Source: JAZNGX01 sp045576675
Lineage (GTDB): Bacteria; Bacillota; Clostridia; Monoglobales; Firm-18
Direction: 5' to 3'
Assembly: GCA_045576675.1 (NCBI GenBank)
Contig: JAZNGX010000156.1
Coordinates: 1 to 41,449, forward strand
DNA length: 41,449 nucleotides
Part shown: positions 15,982 to 25,319 of the stretch, one piece after another
Layout: each line of letters begins with the position of its first letter
How positions within the stretch are numbered: the first letter of the stretch is position 1
Program-made: the position numbers and the translations under genes
The notes under the pieces: generated by a model
What the model saw: the letters and a program-made list of their open reading frames with translations, nothing else
The model's database searches: none
What the model was told of the DNA's origin: nothing

Positions 15982-18072
15982 ATGAGCAGAATACCTGAAT
16001 TCTTTGGCAGTCTTGTGTTTAATGAAAGCGTGATGCAGGAAAAATTGCCAAAAGAAACATATAAGGCATTGAAAAAAACGGTGAAGGACGGCAAAACTCT
16101 TGATTTGTCGATTGCCAACGAGGTTGCACACGCAATGAAGGAATGGGCAATCGAAAAGGGTGCAACGCATTTTACGCACTGGTTTCAGCCTATGACAGGT
16201 ATAACTGCGGAAAAGCATGACAGCTTTATTTCGCCGTCAGATGATGGCCACGTTATTATGACGTTTTCCGGTAAAGAGCTTATAAAGGGAGAGCCTGATG
16301 CATCAAGCTTTCCATCGGGAGGACTTCGTGCAACCTTTGAGGCACGTGGATACACTGCCTGGGACCCCACATCTTATGCATTTATAAAAGACAACACACT
16401 TTGTATTCCAACTGCGTTTTGTTCGTACGGCGGTCAGTCACTTGATAAAAAGACTCCGCTTCTTCGTTCGATGGAGGAGCTTAACAAGCAGACTATGAGG
16501 GTTTTGCGTATTCTTGGTGACACCGAAACAAAAAATGTTAAAACTACCGTTGGTGCAGAGCAGGAATACTTCTTAATAAAAAAAGAGCATTACAGACAGC
16601 GTAAGGACTTGATTTTTACAGGTAGAACTCTTTTTGGTGCAAAGGCACCAAAAGGACAGGAAATGGACGACCATTATTTTGGTACTCTGCGTCCGTGCGT
16701 TGCCGAGTTTATGCGTGAGCTTGATGAAGAGCTGTGGAAGCTTGGCGTGCTTGCGAAAACTGAGCATAATGAGGCTGCACCTGCTCAGCACGAGCTTGCA
16801 CCTATTTTTGAAACGACCAACATTGCATCTGACCACAATCAGCTTACAATGGAAATGATGAAAAAAATTGCCGATAAGCACGAGCTTGCGTGTCTGCTTC
16901 ACGAAAAGCCTTTCGACGGCATAAACGGCAGTGGTAAGCACAATAACTGGTCTATTATAACAGATAGAGGTGAAAATCTTTTTGACCAGGGTGAGAATCC
17001 CGAAAACAATATAAGATTTTTGATTTTCCTTTCTGCAGTAATTAAGGCAGTTGATGTTTATCAGGATTTACTTCGTATTTCCGTAGCAAGTGCAAGCAAT
17101 GATTACAGGCTTGGCGGTTACGAGGCTCCACCTGCTATAATATCAATCTTTTTGGGCGAAGAGCTTGAAAGTATTATAGAATCAATTGTTGAGGAAAGCG
17201 AATATCTTAAAGAAGACAAAGGCAAAATGAAGCTTGGTACAAGAGTTATACCACAGTTCAGCAAGGATTCCACAGACCGAAACAGAACATCGCCGTTTGC
17301 GTTTACAGGTAACAAATTTGAATTCAGAATGTTGGGTTCTACATTCTCGGTGGCTGGTCCGAACATTATACTTAATACTATTGTGGCAGAGGTGCTTTCG
17401 CAATTTGCGGATTATCTTGAAAGTATGGAAAATCTTGAAGAGGCTATATCTATACTTATTGCTAACGTTTTAACTCAGCATAAGAGAATAATTTTCAACG
17501 GAAACAATTATTCTGAGGAATGGGTAAAAGAGGCAGAAAGACGCGGTCTTATGAATCTTAAAACGACTGCTGATGCGTTGCCGTACTATATTTCAGAAAA
17601 AAATATAGAATTGTTTACAAAGCACGGTATTTTCACACGTGATGAAATACATTCAAGATATGAAATACTTACTGAAATGTATTGCAAAACCTTGCGTATT
17701 GAAGCACTTACGATGATTGATATGGTAAGACACGATATATTTCCTGCGGTTACACAATATGCAAATGATTTAAGCGTTTCCGCAAACAACAAGAAGGCAT
17801 TGTGTGGTACAATTAACGTTGACACCGAGTTGTCAATTGTCACAAAAATTTCAGAGCTTTCGGCTTTGATGTTTGCAAAAATGCAGAAACTTGAAGAAAT
17901 TATGCAAAAAGTCGTAAATTTTGTTGACAACAAAGAATTATCAGTTTATTATAAAAATGTGGTTATTCCTGCAATGCAGGAGTTGCGTACGGTTGTTGAT
18001 GAGCTTGAGGTTGATGTGGCTTCAAAGTACTGGCCGTATCCCACGTATGCAGATATGCTTTTCTATGTTTAA
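15982..18072 (+). CDS. glnN: Glutamine synthetase type III (GlnN)
   Basis: A 696-residue enzyme that makes glutamine from glutamate, ammonia and ATP. The length and the motifs NGSGKHNNWS and NKFEFRMLGS mark the type III family found in Bacteroides and Clostridia, rather than the shorter GlnA. The start ATG at 15982 is set by GGAGGA six bases upstream; in-frame starts further 5' lie in or near the promoter. The next gene, purF, uses glutamine as nitrogen donor, so the pair makes sense in one transcript (24 bases apart). Confidence 0.96.
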   Translation: MSRIPEFFGSLVFNESVMQEKLPKETYKALKKTVKDGKTLDLSIANEVAHAMKEWAIEKGATHFTHWFQPMTGITAEKHDSFISPSDDGHVIMTFSGKELIKGEPDASSFPSGGLRATFEARGYTAWDPTSYAFIKDNTLCIPTAFCSYGGQSLDKKTPLLRSMEELNKQTMRVLRILGDTETKNVKTTVGAEQEYFLIKKEHYRQRKDLIFTGRTLFGAKAPKGQEMDDHYFGTLRPCVAEFMRELDEELWKLGVLAKTEHNEAAPAQHELAPIFETTNIASDHNQLTMEMMKKIADKHELACLLHEKPFDGINGSGKHNNWSIITDRGENLFDQGENPENNIRFLIFLSAVIKAVDVYQDLLRISVASASNDYRLGGYEAPPAIISIFLGEELESIIESIVEESEYLKEDKGKMKLGTRVIPQFSKDSTDRNRTSPFAFTGNKFEFRMLGSTFSVAGPNIILNTIVAEVLSQFADYLESMENLEEAISILIANVLTQHKRIIFNGNNYSEEWVKEAERRGLMNLKTTADALPYYISEKNIELFTKHGIFTRDEIHSRYEILTEMYCKTLRIEALTMIDMVRHDIFPAVTQYANDLSVSANNKKALCGTINVDTELSIVTKISELSALMFAKMQKLEEIMQKVVNFVDNKELSVYYKNVVIPAMQELRTVVDELEVDVASKYWPYPTYADMLFYV

Positions 18073-18095
18073 ATCTATCATAAGGGGTGCTGATT

Positions 18096-19475
18096 TTGAG
18101 TAACAAGCTAAAAGAAGAGTGCGGCATTTTTGGAATATATGGCCGCGAAAATTCAGATGTGGCAAGGGTGACATATTTTGCTCTGTATGCATTGCAGCAC
18201 AGAGGGCAGGAAAGCTGTGGTATGGCTGTAAACGACCTCGATAAGGTCGTTATCCGCAAGGATGTGGGTCTTGTTTCAGAAGTGTTTGATGAAAAGTTCC
18301 TTAACGAAACACAAGGTAAAATTGCTATTGGACACGTAAGATACTCACCGCACGGCAGTACGGGCAGAGAAAACGCTCAGCCCCTTTATACAAAATATAT
18401 AAAAGGCGATTTGGGTATTGTTCTTAACGGAAATATTTCAAATTCCGAAAAGCTAAGACGTAATCTTATAGAAAACGGTGCGATATTCCATTCAACTGTT
18501 GATACTGAAGTTATTGCATATCTTATTGCAAGAGAACGCATAGGCTCAAAATCTGTTGAAGAGGCTGTTGAAAAGGTTGTTCCGATGCTTGAAGGCTCAT
18601 TCTCTATGCTTATTATGAGCCCGAAGAAGCTTATCGCAGTGCGTGACCCGTACGGCATAAGACCAATGTGTATGGGTAAAAAGGGCGAATGCCTTGTGTT
18701 TGCATCAGAATCCTGTGCATTAAATGCAATTGGTGCAGATTTTGAAAGAGATGTAAAACCTGGCGAAATTATTGTTGTAACACAGGACAGCGTTTCGTGC
18801 AACGAAAAATATTGCGGTGGAAAAACTGCATTATGTATATTTGAACATGTGTATTTTGCAAGACAAGACAGTGTTATTGACGGACAAAGTGTTTATGATG
18901 CACGTCTTGAAGCCGGAAGAATGCTTGCAAAGCAGCATCCTGTTGAGGCTGATATGGTTATTGGTGTTCCTGATTCGGGAATATGTGCCGCTATCGGTTA
19001 TGCAGAACAGTCAAAAATTACTTATGGCGAAGGCTTTGTAAAAAACAGATACATAGGCAGAACATTTATTCAGCCGACACAGTCACAGCGTGAGCAGAGT
19101 GTTAATATAAAGCTTAACGTTTTAAGAAATAATGTTAAGGGCAAAAAAATCGTTATGATTGACGACTCGATAGTAAGGGGTACAACCCTTAAAAATATTG
19201 TAAATATGCTAAAGCAGGCAGGTGCTCTGGAGGTTCACGTTCGTGTAAGCTCACCACCGTTTATGTGGCCATGTTTTTACGGAACTGATATCGGCAAACG
19301 CAGTCAGCTTGCTGCCTGCAGAATGACTCTTGATGAACTAAGACAAAGCATTGGTGCCGACACATTGGGATTTCTGGATGTTAACACCGTTGCGGAAATT
19401 GCGAAAAAATCAAATCTTAATTTCTGTACGGCTTGCTTTGACGGCAATTATATTTTTGAACATGAGGTAGAGTAG
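18096..19475 (+). CDS. purF: Amidophosphoribosyltransferase (PurF)
   Basis: A 459-residue enzyme for the first committed step of purine synthesis: PRPP plus glutamine gives phosphoribosylamine. I favour the TTG at 18096 because AAGGGGTG precedes it; a GTG at 18087 overlaps that site. Cys9 in KEECGIFG would be the N-terminal nucleophile after loss of a short propeptide, as in B. subtilis PurF. The PRPP loop is VMIDDSIVRGTT. Cysteines near the C-terminus (NFCTACFDG) and in the middle agree with the Fe-S form of the enzyme. A strong terminator follows. Confidence 0.96.
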   Translation: MSNKLKEECGIFGIYGRENSDVARVTYFALYALQHRGQESCGMAVNDLDKVVIRKDVGLVSEVFDEKFLNETQGKIAIGHVRYSPHGSTGRENAQPLYTKYIKGDLGIVLNGNISNSEKLRRNLIENGAIFHSTVDTEVIAYLIARERIGSKSVEEAVEKVVPMLEGSFSMLIMSPKKLIAVRDPYGIRPMCMGKKGECLVFASESCALNAIGADFERDVKPGEIIVVTQDSVSCNEKYCGGKTALCIFEHVYFARQDSVIDGQSVYDARLEAGRMLAKQHPVEADMVIGVPDSGICAAIGYAEQSKITYGEGFVKNRYIGRTFIQPTQSQREQSVNIKLNVLRNNVKGKKIVMIDDSIVRGTTLKNIVNMLKQAGALEVHVRVSSPPFMWPCFYGTDIGKRSQLAACRMTLDELRQSIGADTLGFLDVNTVAEIAKKSNLNFCTACFDGNYIFEHEVE

Positions 19476-19483
19476 TGCTACGT

Positions 19484-19520
19484 AAAAGCTCCTGTATGTT
19501 GCGTCATACGGGAGCTTTTT
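19484..19520 (+). terminator. Intrinsic terminator after purF
   Basis: AAAAGCTCCTGTATG (19484-19498) pairs with CATACGGGAGCTTTTT (19505-19520), with one G-U pair and a T run. Confidence 0.9.
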
Positions 19521-19560
19521 GTTTAAAATCCGCACTTTTTAGACAAATTTAAAATAATAC

Positions 19561-19589
19561 TTGATATTTGCTTTTAAAGGTGATATAAT
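19561..19589 (+). promoter_or_regulatory. Promoter for rsmE
   Basis: TTGATA (19561-19566) and TATAAT (19584-19589) are 17 bases apart, and TGA before the -10 makes it extended. It lies just downstream of the purF terminator. Confidence 0.8.
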
Positions 19590-19621
19590 TTCATTTAGAG
19601 TAGTTTGTTATGGAGTTTAGT

Positions 19622-20338
19622 ATGCCGAAATTTTTTACTGATGAAAATTTAATTGACAGTTCTGTGCTGACTATTGTCGGTGAGGACGTTTCGCATATAT
19701 CAAGAGTTCTTCGTATGAAGCCGGGTGAAGAAATAACTGTTTGTGACGGCTCGGGCAATGATTACACTGCGAAGATTACTGTTATAGAAAAAGACAAGGT
19801 TTTGGCGGATATTATTTCCGTAAAAAAATGCGAGGCAGAGCCTTCAGTTAAAATAACATTGTATCAGGCGTTGCCAAAGCAGGGTAAGATGGAATACATA
19901 ATTCAAAAAAACACTGAGCTTGGTGTTTGTGAATTTGTACCTGTTTATACAAAACGCTGTGTGGTAAAGCCCACGGACAAAACAGCTCGCTGGCAGAAGG
20001 TTGTGGCAGAGGCGGCAAAGCAAAGCGGCAGAGGTATCATACCACTGGTTAGAGATACAATTACGTTTGATGAAGCGATTAAAGAAATAAGCGGATTTTC
20101 TCATAAGGCAGTATTTTATGAATGTGAAGAGGAAACTAAAATCCGTGATGTTATAGAAAAGGGCATAGATAAGATTGCCATTATGATAGGGCCTGAGGGT
20201 GGCTTTGATATAAGCGAGATTGAAAAGGTCAGAAACAGTGGTATTCCGACTGTTACCTTGGGTAAAAGAATATTAAGGACAGAAACAGCTGCTGCGGCAG
20301 TTACGCCTATTATACTATTTGTACAGGGGGATGTTTAA
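19622..20338 (+). CDS. rsmE: 16S rRNA m3U1498 methyltransferase (RsmE)
   Basis: A 238-residue SPOUT-class methyltransferase that modifies U1498 of 16S rRNA. The N-terminal part is the PUA-like RNA-binding domain (HISRVLRMKPGEEITVCDG). The C-terminal trefoil knot holds IGPEGGFDISEIE and LGKRILRTETAA. I chose the ATG at 19622 because GGAG lies six bases before it; the ATG at 19610 has no such site. It is followed after 3 bases by a small membrane protein gene. Confidence 0.95.
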   Translation: MPKFFTDENLIDSSVLTIVGEDVSHISRVLRMKPGEEITVCDGSGNDYTAKITVIEKDKVLADIISVKKCEAEPSVKITLYQALPKQGKMEYIIQKNTELGVCEFVPVYTKRCVVKPTDKTARWQKVVAEAAKQSGRGIIPLVRDTITFDEAIKEISGFSHKAVFYECEEETKIRDVIEKGIDKIAIMIGPEGGFDISEIEKVRNSGIPTVTLGKRILRTETAAAAVTPIILFVQGDV

Positions 20339-20341
20339 AAG

Positions 20342-20800
20342 ATGAACAACAGAGTCAAAAAAGAAAAGGCTTTGAAAACTGTTACTAAAGAAAAAATTGT
20401 TAACGATTTTCTTTTGCAGTTCACATATTCGATTTTTGCGGCAATGCTTTTAATGTATATATATAACGGAAGAATGTTTAAGTATGGCAATGGTATAGGT
20501 CTTGCAATGCCGGCAATAATATGGACTTTGTTTGGAATTTTTGCTGTGCTTGGTATAATTTTTGTTTACAAGTATAAAACTAACGAAAAGAACGGTTTTA
20601 AAACTGCAGCGATTTATATGTTTATATCGGCAGCAGGAATGTTCTGGTGCATCGGTTTTGAAACAATTATGGATTTGTTTAACATAACAATTCCATTTTA
20701 CAATGCAAGAAAGATGATGCTTGTTTTGTTCATTGCAATTGCGGCTTCGGCTGTTGTGGAATTTGTAATGTATTTTGTAAGAAGTGCAAAAGTAAAATAA
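20342..20800 (+). CDS. Small four-helix membrane protein of unknown function
   Basis: A 152-residue protein with a basic cytoplasmic N-terminus and about four hydrophobic segments (near 28-42, 55-76, 90-110 and 126-146). I recognise no family. It begins 3 bases after the rsmE stop, near a GGGGGATG site, and is closed by a terminator at 20807-20844. It thus shares the rsmE transcript. Confidence 0.8.
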   Translation: MNNRVKKEKALKTVTKEKIVNDFLLQFTYSIFAAMLLMYIYNGRMFKYGNGIGLAMPAIIWTLFGIFAVLGIIFVYKYKTNEKNGFKTAAIYMFISAAGMFWCIGFETIMDLFNITIPFYNARKMMLVLFIAIAASAVVEFVMYFVRSAKVK

Positions 20801-20806
20801 TGAAAT

Positions 20807-20844
20807 TTGGGGCTGTGCATTTTGTCACAGCCCAATTATTTTTT
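20807..20844 (+). terminator. Intrinsic terminator
   Basis: TTGGGGCTGTG (20807-20817) pairs with CACAGCCCAA (20826-20835) with one bulge, followed by TTATTTTTT. Confidence 0.88.
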
Positions 20845-20863
20845 AAAAGAGGTGTTATTATAA

Positions 20864-22123
20864 TTGAAACTTGATTGCTATAACATAAAAAACGGTGTTA
20901 ATTTATATTATCTTAAAACCGAAAAATTTAAAACAACAAATTTAAGCTTTTTTATTCACAGACCATTAAGCCGCGAAGAGGTTACTTTGAATGCATTGGC
21001 TTCAACAGTTATAAGACGCGGCTGCCCTAAATATCCAAAAAGCAAGGACCTTTCAAACGCTTTAAGTGATTTGTATGGTGCGGCTTTTGATACGGGGATT
21101 AAGAAAAAAGGCGACAATCAGATTATTACTGCTTCGCTTTCTTTTGCAAACGAAAAATATGTTCCCGGGCATCCTGCAATTTTAAGTGAGGCTCTTGACA
21201 TTGCTGAAAGTGTACTGCTTAAGCAGGCTGACTTTAATGCTGAGTATGTTGCACAGGAAAAAGAAAATTTAAAATCACTTATTCTGGCACAAAAAAATGA
21301 TAAAAGGCAGTATGCTCAGGCACGATGTGTTGAAGAAATGTGCAAGAATGAGCCTTATGGAATTTCACGCTATGGTTATGCCGATAAGGTTGACGATATT
21401 ACTGCCGTGGCTTTGTTTGAGCATTATAAAAATGTTGTTTTGAAATCAGGAGTTGACATTTTTATATGCGGTGATGTGGATATTGATTTTGTTAAAAGCA
21501 GAATATCCGATATGTATAAGGATATTGATGTTACGTATGTTGAGTATGAAAAATGCTCTGTTATAAAAGACGTTGCAGAGGTTAATAAAATAACTGAAAC
21601 AGAGCCTATTGCACAGGGCAAATTAAGCATTGGTTTTCGTACAGGTATTTCGTCCTCTGATAAGCTTTATCCTGCACTTATGATGTACAACGCTATTCTG
21701 GGAGGCGGCATTTTCTCAAAGCTTTTTAACAACGTGCGTGAAAAGCTTTCGCTTTGCTACTATGCATCATCAAACGTTGATTATAACAAAGGTGTAATGC
21801 TTATTAATTCGGGAATTGAGGTAAAGAATTTCCAAAAGGCGTATGACGAAATACTAAATCAAATTGAAGACATCAAAAAAGGCGTTATATCAGAAACAGA
21901 GCTTGTTGCAGCCCGTCTTGGAACAGTTAACAGTATCAAATCTGTAACAGACAGTGCCTTTGGCACGGCAGACTATTATCTTGGCAAGCTTGTTTGCGGC
22001 AAAATGATTGACCTTGAAACTTTAAGACAGCTTATTGACAATGTTACCATAGAAGACATTATTGAGGTTGCAGGGAAAATTCAACTTGACACTGTGTATT
22101 TTCTTAAAGGAAGTGAGGCGTAA
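20864..22123 (+). CDS. M16-family (insulinase-like) protein without the zinc motif, YmfF type
   Basis: A 419-residue protein with the two-lobed M16 peptidase fold, seen in ALASTVIRRG near the start and LGGGIFSKLFNNVREKLSLCYYASS in the second lobe. The HxxEH zinc motif is absent. It therefore looks like the non-catalytic partner of a two-protein M16 peptidase, as with B. subtilis ymfF/ymfH. It starts at a TTG (20864) after AAAGAGGTG and is followed after 2 bases by the gene for the active partner. Confidence 0.9.
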   Translation: MKLDCYNIKNGVNLYYLKTEKFKTTNLSFFIHRPLSREEVTLNALASTVIRRGCPKYPKSKDLSNALSDLYGAAFDTGIKKKGDNQIITASLSFANEKYVPGHPAILSEALDIAESVLLKQADFNAEYVAQEKENLKSLILAQKNDKRQYAQARCVEEMCKNEPYGISRYGYADKVDDITAVALFEHYKNVVLKSGVDIFICGDVDIDFVKSRISDMYKDIDVTYVEYEKCSVIKDVAEVNKITETEPIAQGKLSIGFRTGISSSDKLYPALMMYNAILGGGIFSKLFNNVREKLSLCYYASSNVDYNKGVMLINSGIEVKNFQKAYDEILNQIEDIKKGVISETELVAARLGTVNSIKSVTDSAFGTADYYLGKLVCGKMIDLETLRQLIDNVTIEDIIEVAGKIQLDTVYFLKGSEA

Positions 22124-22125
22124 CA

Positions 22126-23397
22126 ATGACAGAAAAAATATATGACAGTTTTTTAAACGAAACGCTATATAAGCATACCCATAAAAGCGGGCTTACGATA
22201 TATAACATACCAAAAACAGGGCATACCAAAAGCTATGCGGCGTTTGCAACAAAGTACGGCTCGCTTATAAATGAGTTCAAGGTTGAGGGTGACAGTGAAA
22301 TAACAAAAATCCCTGACGGTGTTGCACATTTTCTTGAACACAAGCTTTTTGAGCAGCCTGACGGAACAGATGCGTTTGTTCAGTATGGTAAAACAGGTGC
22401 CAATGCAAACGCTTTTACAGGATTTAATAATACTGTTTATCTGTACTCCTGTACTGACAAATTTTACGAAAATCTTGAGATACTTTTAGGTTTTGTTTCA
22501 ACCCCGCACTTCACTGATGAAAACATTGCAAAAGAGCAGGGAATAATAGGTCAGGAAATACGTATGTATGATGACGACCCGAGCTGGCGTGTTTTCTTTA
22601 ATATGCTTGATGGAATGTATGTTGATTTTACTGTTAAAAGAGACATTGCTGGTACGGTTGAAAGCATAGCAGAGATTAACAAGGATATTTTATACAAGTG
22701 CTACAACACGTTCTATAATCCTGAGAATATGATACTTTTCACCTGCGGAAATGTGGATATAGAAAAGGTAGTTGAAATTGCAGATAAATATGTTACAAGA
22801 AAGGAAATCGGGGACGTTAAGTGTTATTTTCCTTATGAACCTGAGCATATAAATAAAAGCGTTGTAACACAAAAGCTTAGCGTTTCAAAGCCGCTTTTTG
22901 CAGTTGGCTTTAAGGATACCGATGTTGGCTATGACGGTCAGAAGCTTTTGAAAAAAGAAATCACAACATCCATCCTGCTTGAAATGATTTCGGGTGAGGG
23001 AAGCGAGCTTTACAACAAGCTTTACGACAGTGGTCTTATAAACGATTCTTTTGGGTCTGAGTATGAAGGCGAGCCGAATTATGGCTTTTCAAGCTTTATG
23101 GGTGAAAGCCCTGACCCATACAAGGTTCGTGATGAAATACTTGCTACATTTGAAAATATGACTTTAAATAAGGATGAGTTCGAAAGAGCTAAAAAGGTTG
23201 AATACGGAAGCTTTTTAAGATTGTGGAACAGCATTGAAGGCTTATCAAACACAATGGTTGCAGATTTGTTTAAAAACATTAATATTTTTGACTTTGCAAA
23301 AATTTGTGATGAAATAACCTTTGAAGATGTTAAAGAAAGATTTGAAAAGCATTTTAAGAAAGAAAACTGTGTTCTTTCTGTTATAGAACCGTACTAA
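22126..23397 (+). CDS. Zinc-dependent M16 peptidase, YmfH type
   Basis: A 423-residue peptidase. The inverted zinc motif HFLEH is at residues 68-72, and E144 (GIIGQEIRMYDD) is at the distance expected for the third ligand. The second lobe has the usual LLEMISGEGSELYNKLYDSGLI segment. It should form a heterodimer with the preceding inactive homologue and degrade small peptides in the cytosol. Start by GAGG (agtgaggcgtaacaATG). Confidence 0.93.
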   Translation: MTEKIYDSFLNETLYKHTHKSGLTIYNIPKTGHTKSYAAFATKYGSLINEFKVEGDSEITKIPDGVAHFLEHKLFEQPDGTDAFVQYGKTGANANAFTGFNNTVYLYSCTDKFYENLEILLGFVSTPHFTDENIAKEQGIIGQEIRMYDDDPSWRVFFNMLDGMYVDFTVKRDIAGTVESIAEINKDILYKCYNTFYNPENMILFTCGNVDIEKVVEIADKYVTRKEIGDVKCYFPYEPEHINKSVVTQKLSVSKPLFAVGFKDTDVGYDGQKLLKKEITTSILLEMISGEGSELYNKLYDSGLINDSFGSEYEGEPNYGFSSFMGESPDPYKVRDEILATFENMTLNKDEFERAKKVEYGSFLRLWNSIEGLSNTMVADLFKNINIFDFAKICDEITFEDVKERFEKHFKKENCVLSVIEPY

Positions 23398-23439
23398 TTA
23401 AGACAAGCAATGAATATAATTTGACAAGAGGTGTTTTGT

Positions 23440-23700
23440 ATGAATTTTTCTCCGTCAGTTTATATCATTGCTTGTTTTGTTTTTATTTTACTTTGTATAA
23501 TTTTTGCAAAGCCGTTAAAGTCGTTGTTTAAGGTTATAGTAAATTCCGCTTTAGGTTGTGCTGCTATTATGATTTTTAATTTTGTAGGTGGCATTTTTGG
23601 TGCGTATATCGGGGTGAATGCTTTTACGTCTCTGGTTGTCGGTTTGCTTGGCATACCTGGATTTTTAACCTTGCTTGTTTTACAGTTCTTACTTAAATAA
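23440..23700 (+). CDS. bofA: BofA family protein (pro-sigma-K processing inhibitor type)
   Basis: An 86-residue protein with about two membrane helices and the BofA segments KPLKSLFKVIVNSALG and GVNAFTSLVVGLLGIPG. In B. subtilis BofA holds back cleavage of pro-sigma-K during sporulation. The ATG at 23440 follows AGAGGTG; a GTG three codons upstream lies in that site. The gene ends in a 12-base overlap with the convergent ECF gene. It hints at spore-forming ancestry, but many non-sporing Clostridia keep a BofA-like gene. Confidence 0.9.
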   Translation: MNFSPSVYIIACFVFILLCIIFAKPLKSLFKVIVNSALGCAAIMIFNFVGGIFGAYIGVNAFTSLVVGLLGIPGFLTLLVLQFLLK

Positions 23701-24195
23701 ATTTTTCTTTACGTTTGCTTTATCAAGGCTTAATGCAACAAGAATGTATACTGCCCAGCTTCCAAGCCACTGCGTGACGTTTCCCGGAACTGAAGCGGCA
23801 GGTGCAACCCAGCTTCCATATATTAATGCTTCGGCAACATAATATCCGCCAACAGTAATGATTATTGTGGGTAGTATTGATATTATGTTTCTTTTGCATA
23901 TAATTTTATCATTTTTGGAAGTGAACATAAGCGCAATCAGTATTTTAATTATGATTGTAGCCGGTGCCCACACTGCAAAGCCTGAAAAAACGTCTGCAAG
24001 CCCGCCACCAATTGCCGCAGCAGCACAGGCGTATGGCAATGGCATCATACTTGCCGCCAAAAATATGATTGCATCACCTAGATGGATATAACCGCCGTTT
24101 GCATTTGGCATTGGTGTGTGAAAATATGTAAGCACCAGCGTCAGAGCCGAAAACATAGCTGCTGCTGTTAAATACTTAGTAGATGGTTTTTTCAT
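23689..24195 (-). CDS. ECF transporter S component (TIGR04002/HmpT-like)
   Basis: A 168-residue membrane protein with about five to six helices and the S-component look: AAAMFSALTLVLTYF at the start, HLGDAIIFLAA, then ALIYGSWVAPAASVPGNVTQWLG. Such proteins bind a vitamin or its precursor and work with a shared EcfAA'T module, not found in this window. The specificity is not readable. Its 3' end overlaps bofA by 12 bases on the other strand. The start follows AGGAGAG. Confidence 0.85.
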   Translation of the reverse strand: MKKPSTKYLTAAAMFSALTLVLTYFHTPMPNANGGYIHLGDAIIFLAASMMPLPYACAAAAIGGGLADVFSGFAVWAPATIIIKILIALMFTSKNDKIICKRNIISILPTIIITVGGYYVAEALIYGSWVAPAASVPGNVTQWLGSWAVYILVALSLDKANVKKNLFK

Positions 24196-24226
24196 TATTC
24201 TTCTCTCCTTTTACATTTTTTATATC

Positions 24227-24255
24227 ATTTTATCACAAGTTTTTATAAATGTATA
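24227..24255 (-). promoter_or_regulatory. Possible promoter for the ECF S gene
   Basis: On the minus strand TATACA (24250-24255) and TAAAAT (24227-24232) are 17 bases apart, with TGA before the -10. The -35 is weak and the region is AT-rich. Confidence 0.4.
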
Positions 24256-24273
24256 GATTTTTATAAAAAAATA

Positions 24274-24282
24274 TGATAAAAT
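24274..24282 (+). promoter_or_regulatory. Possible extended -10 for tsaD
   Basis: TGATAAAAT lies about 27 bases before the tsaD start; no good -35 is seen 17 bases upstream. Confidence 0.35.
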
Positions 24283-24308
24283 ATCTTTTTAGAGAGGTGA
24301 AGCCGAAA

Positions 24309-25319
24309 ATGTATAGAATTCTGGCTATAGAAAGCTCTTGTGACGAAACAGCAGCAAGCGTTGTATGCTTCGACAATGGCTTTGAAATAAAATCAAATAT
24401 AATTTCAACACAGATAGAATCCCATAAAATTTATGGTGGTGTTGTTCCTGAAATTGCATCCAGAATGCATATTGAAAGTATATCTGCAGTGGTTGACGGT
24501 GCGTTAAACGAGGCTGGTATGACTTTTAACGATATTGATGCGATTGCCGTAACGTATGCTCCTGGCTTGGTGGGTGCTTTGCTTGTTGGCGTAAGTTATG
24601 CAAAAGGTCTTGCTTCTGCACTTAATAAGCCGCTTATTCCCGTGCATCATATTGAAGGGCATATATGTGCAAATTATCTTGCGACACCTGATCTTAAGCC
24701 ACCTTTTTTGTGTCTTGTTGCATCGGGCGGGCATTCAACTATAGTTAAGGTAACGGATTATAATAAATACGAAATCTGTGCAAAGACCCGCGATGATGCT
24801 GCAGGTGAGGCGTTTGACAAAATATCAAGAGTGTTGGGACTTGGTTATCCGGGCGGCCCTGCAATACAAAAAGCAGCCGAAACCGGCAATAAGGATGCAT
24901 TTTCTTTCCCGAAGGTGTCTTTTGCTGAAAATGATGATTTCAGCTTTAGTGGTGTAAAAACCAATGTAATAAATATGATCCATAATCTCACTCAAAAGGG
25001 TGAAGATATTCCTGTAAACGATATAGCAGCATCGTTTCAACATTGCGTTTGCGATGTGCTTGCGTCACGCCTTATGGGTATAGCACAAAAAGAGGGTATT
25101 TCAACTGTTGCGCTTGCCGGCGGAGTGGCGGCAAACAGTTGTTTAAGAGGGCTTTGTGAGAAGTATGCGACAAAAGCAGGTTTAAGGTTTGTATATCCCC
25201 CTATGATACTTTGTACTGACAATGCAGCTATGATTGGAGCAAGGGGATATTTTGCAACTTTTGAAAATAATTTTGCAAAAAGTGATCTTAACGCAGTTGC
25301 AACCAAAGATATTATGTAA
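24309..25319 (+). CDS. tsaD: tRNA N6-threonylcarbamoyladenosine transferase subunit TsaD
   Basis: A 336-residue enzyme that places threonylcarbamoyl on A37 of ANN-decoding tRNAs, with TsaB and TsaE. I chose the ATG at 24309, behind GAGAGGTGAA, giving MYRILAIESSCDETAAS; the longer reading adds 12 residues with no family support. The metal site HIEGH is at 114-118, ASGGHS follows, and LCTDNAAMIG near the end is the ATPase C-terminal signature. Confidence 0.97.
   Translation: MYRILAIESSCDETAASVVCFDNGFEIKSNIISTQIESHKIYGGVVPEIASRMHIESISAVVDGALNEAGMTFNDIDAIAVTYAPGLVGALLVGVSYAKGLASALNKPLIPVHHIEGHICANYLATPDLKPPFLCLVASGGHSTIVKVTDYNKYEICAKTRDDAAGEAFDKISRVLGLGYPGGPAIQKAAETGNKDAFSFPKVSFAENDDFSFSGVKTNVINMIHNLTQKGEDIPVNDIAASFQHCVCDVLASRLMGIAQKEGISTVALAGGVAANSCLRGLCEKYATKAGLRFVYPPMILCTDNAAMIGARGYFATFENNFAKSDLNAVATKDIM

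Noticed and set aside
18073..18095. Purine riboswitch before purF
   Set aside because: Only 23 bases separate glnN and purF, too few for an aptamer.
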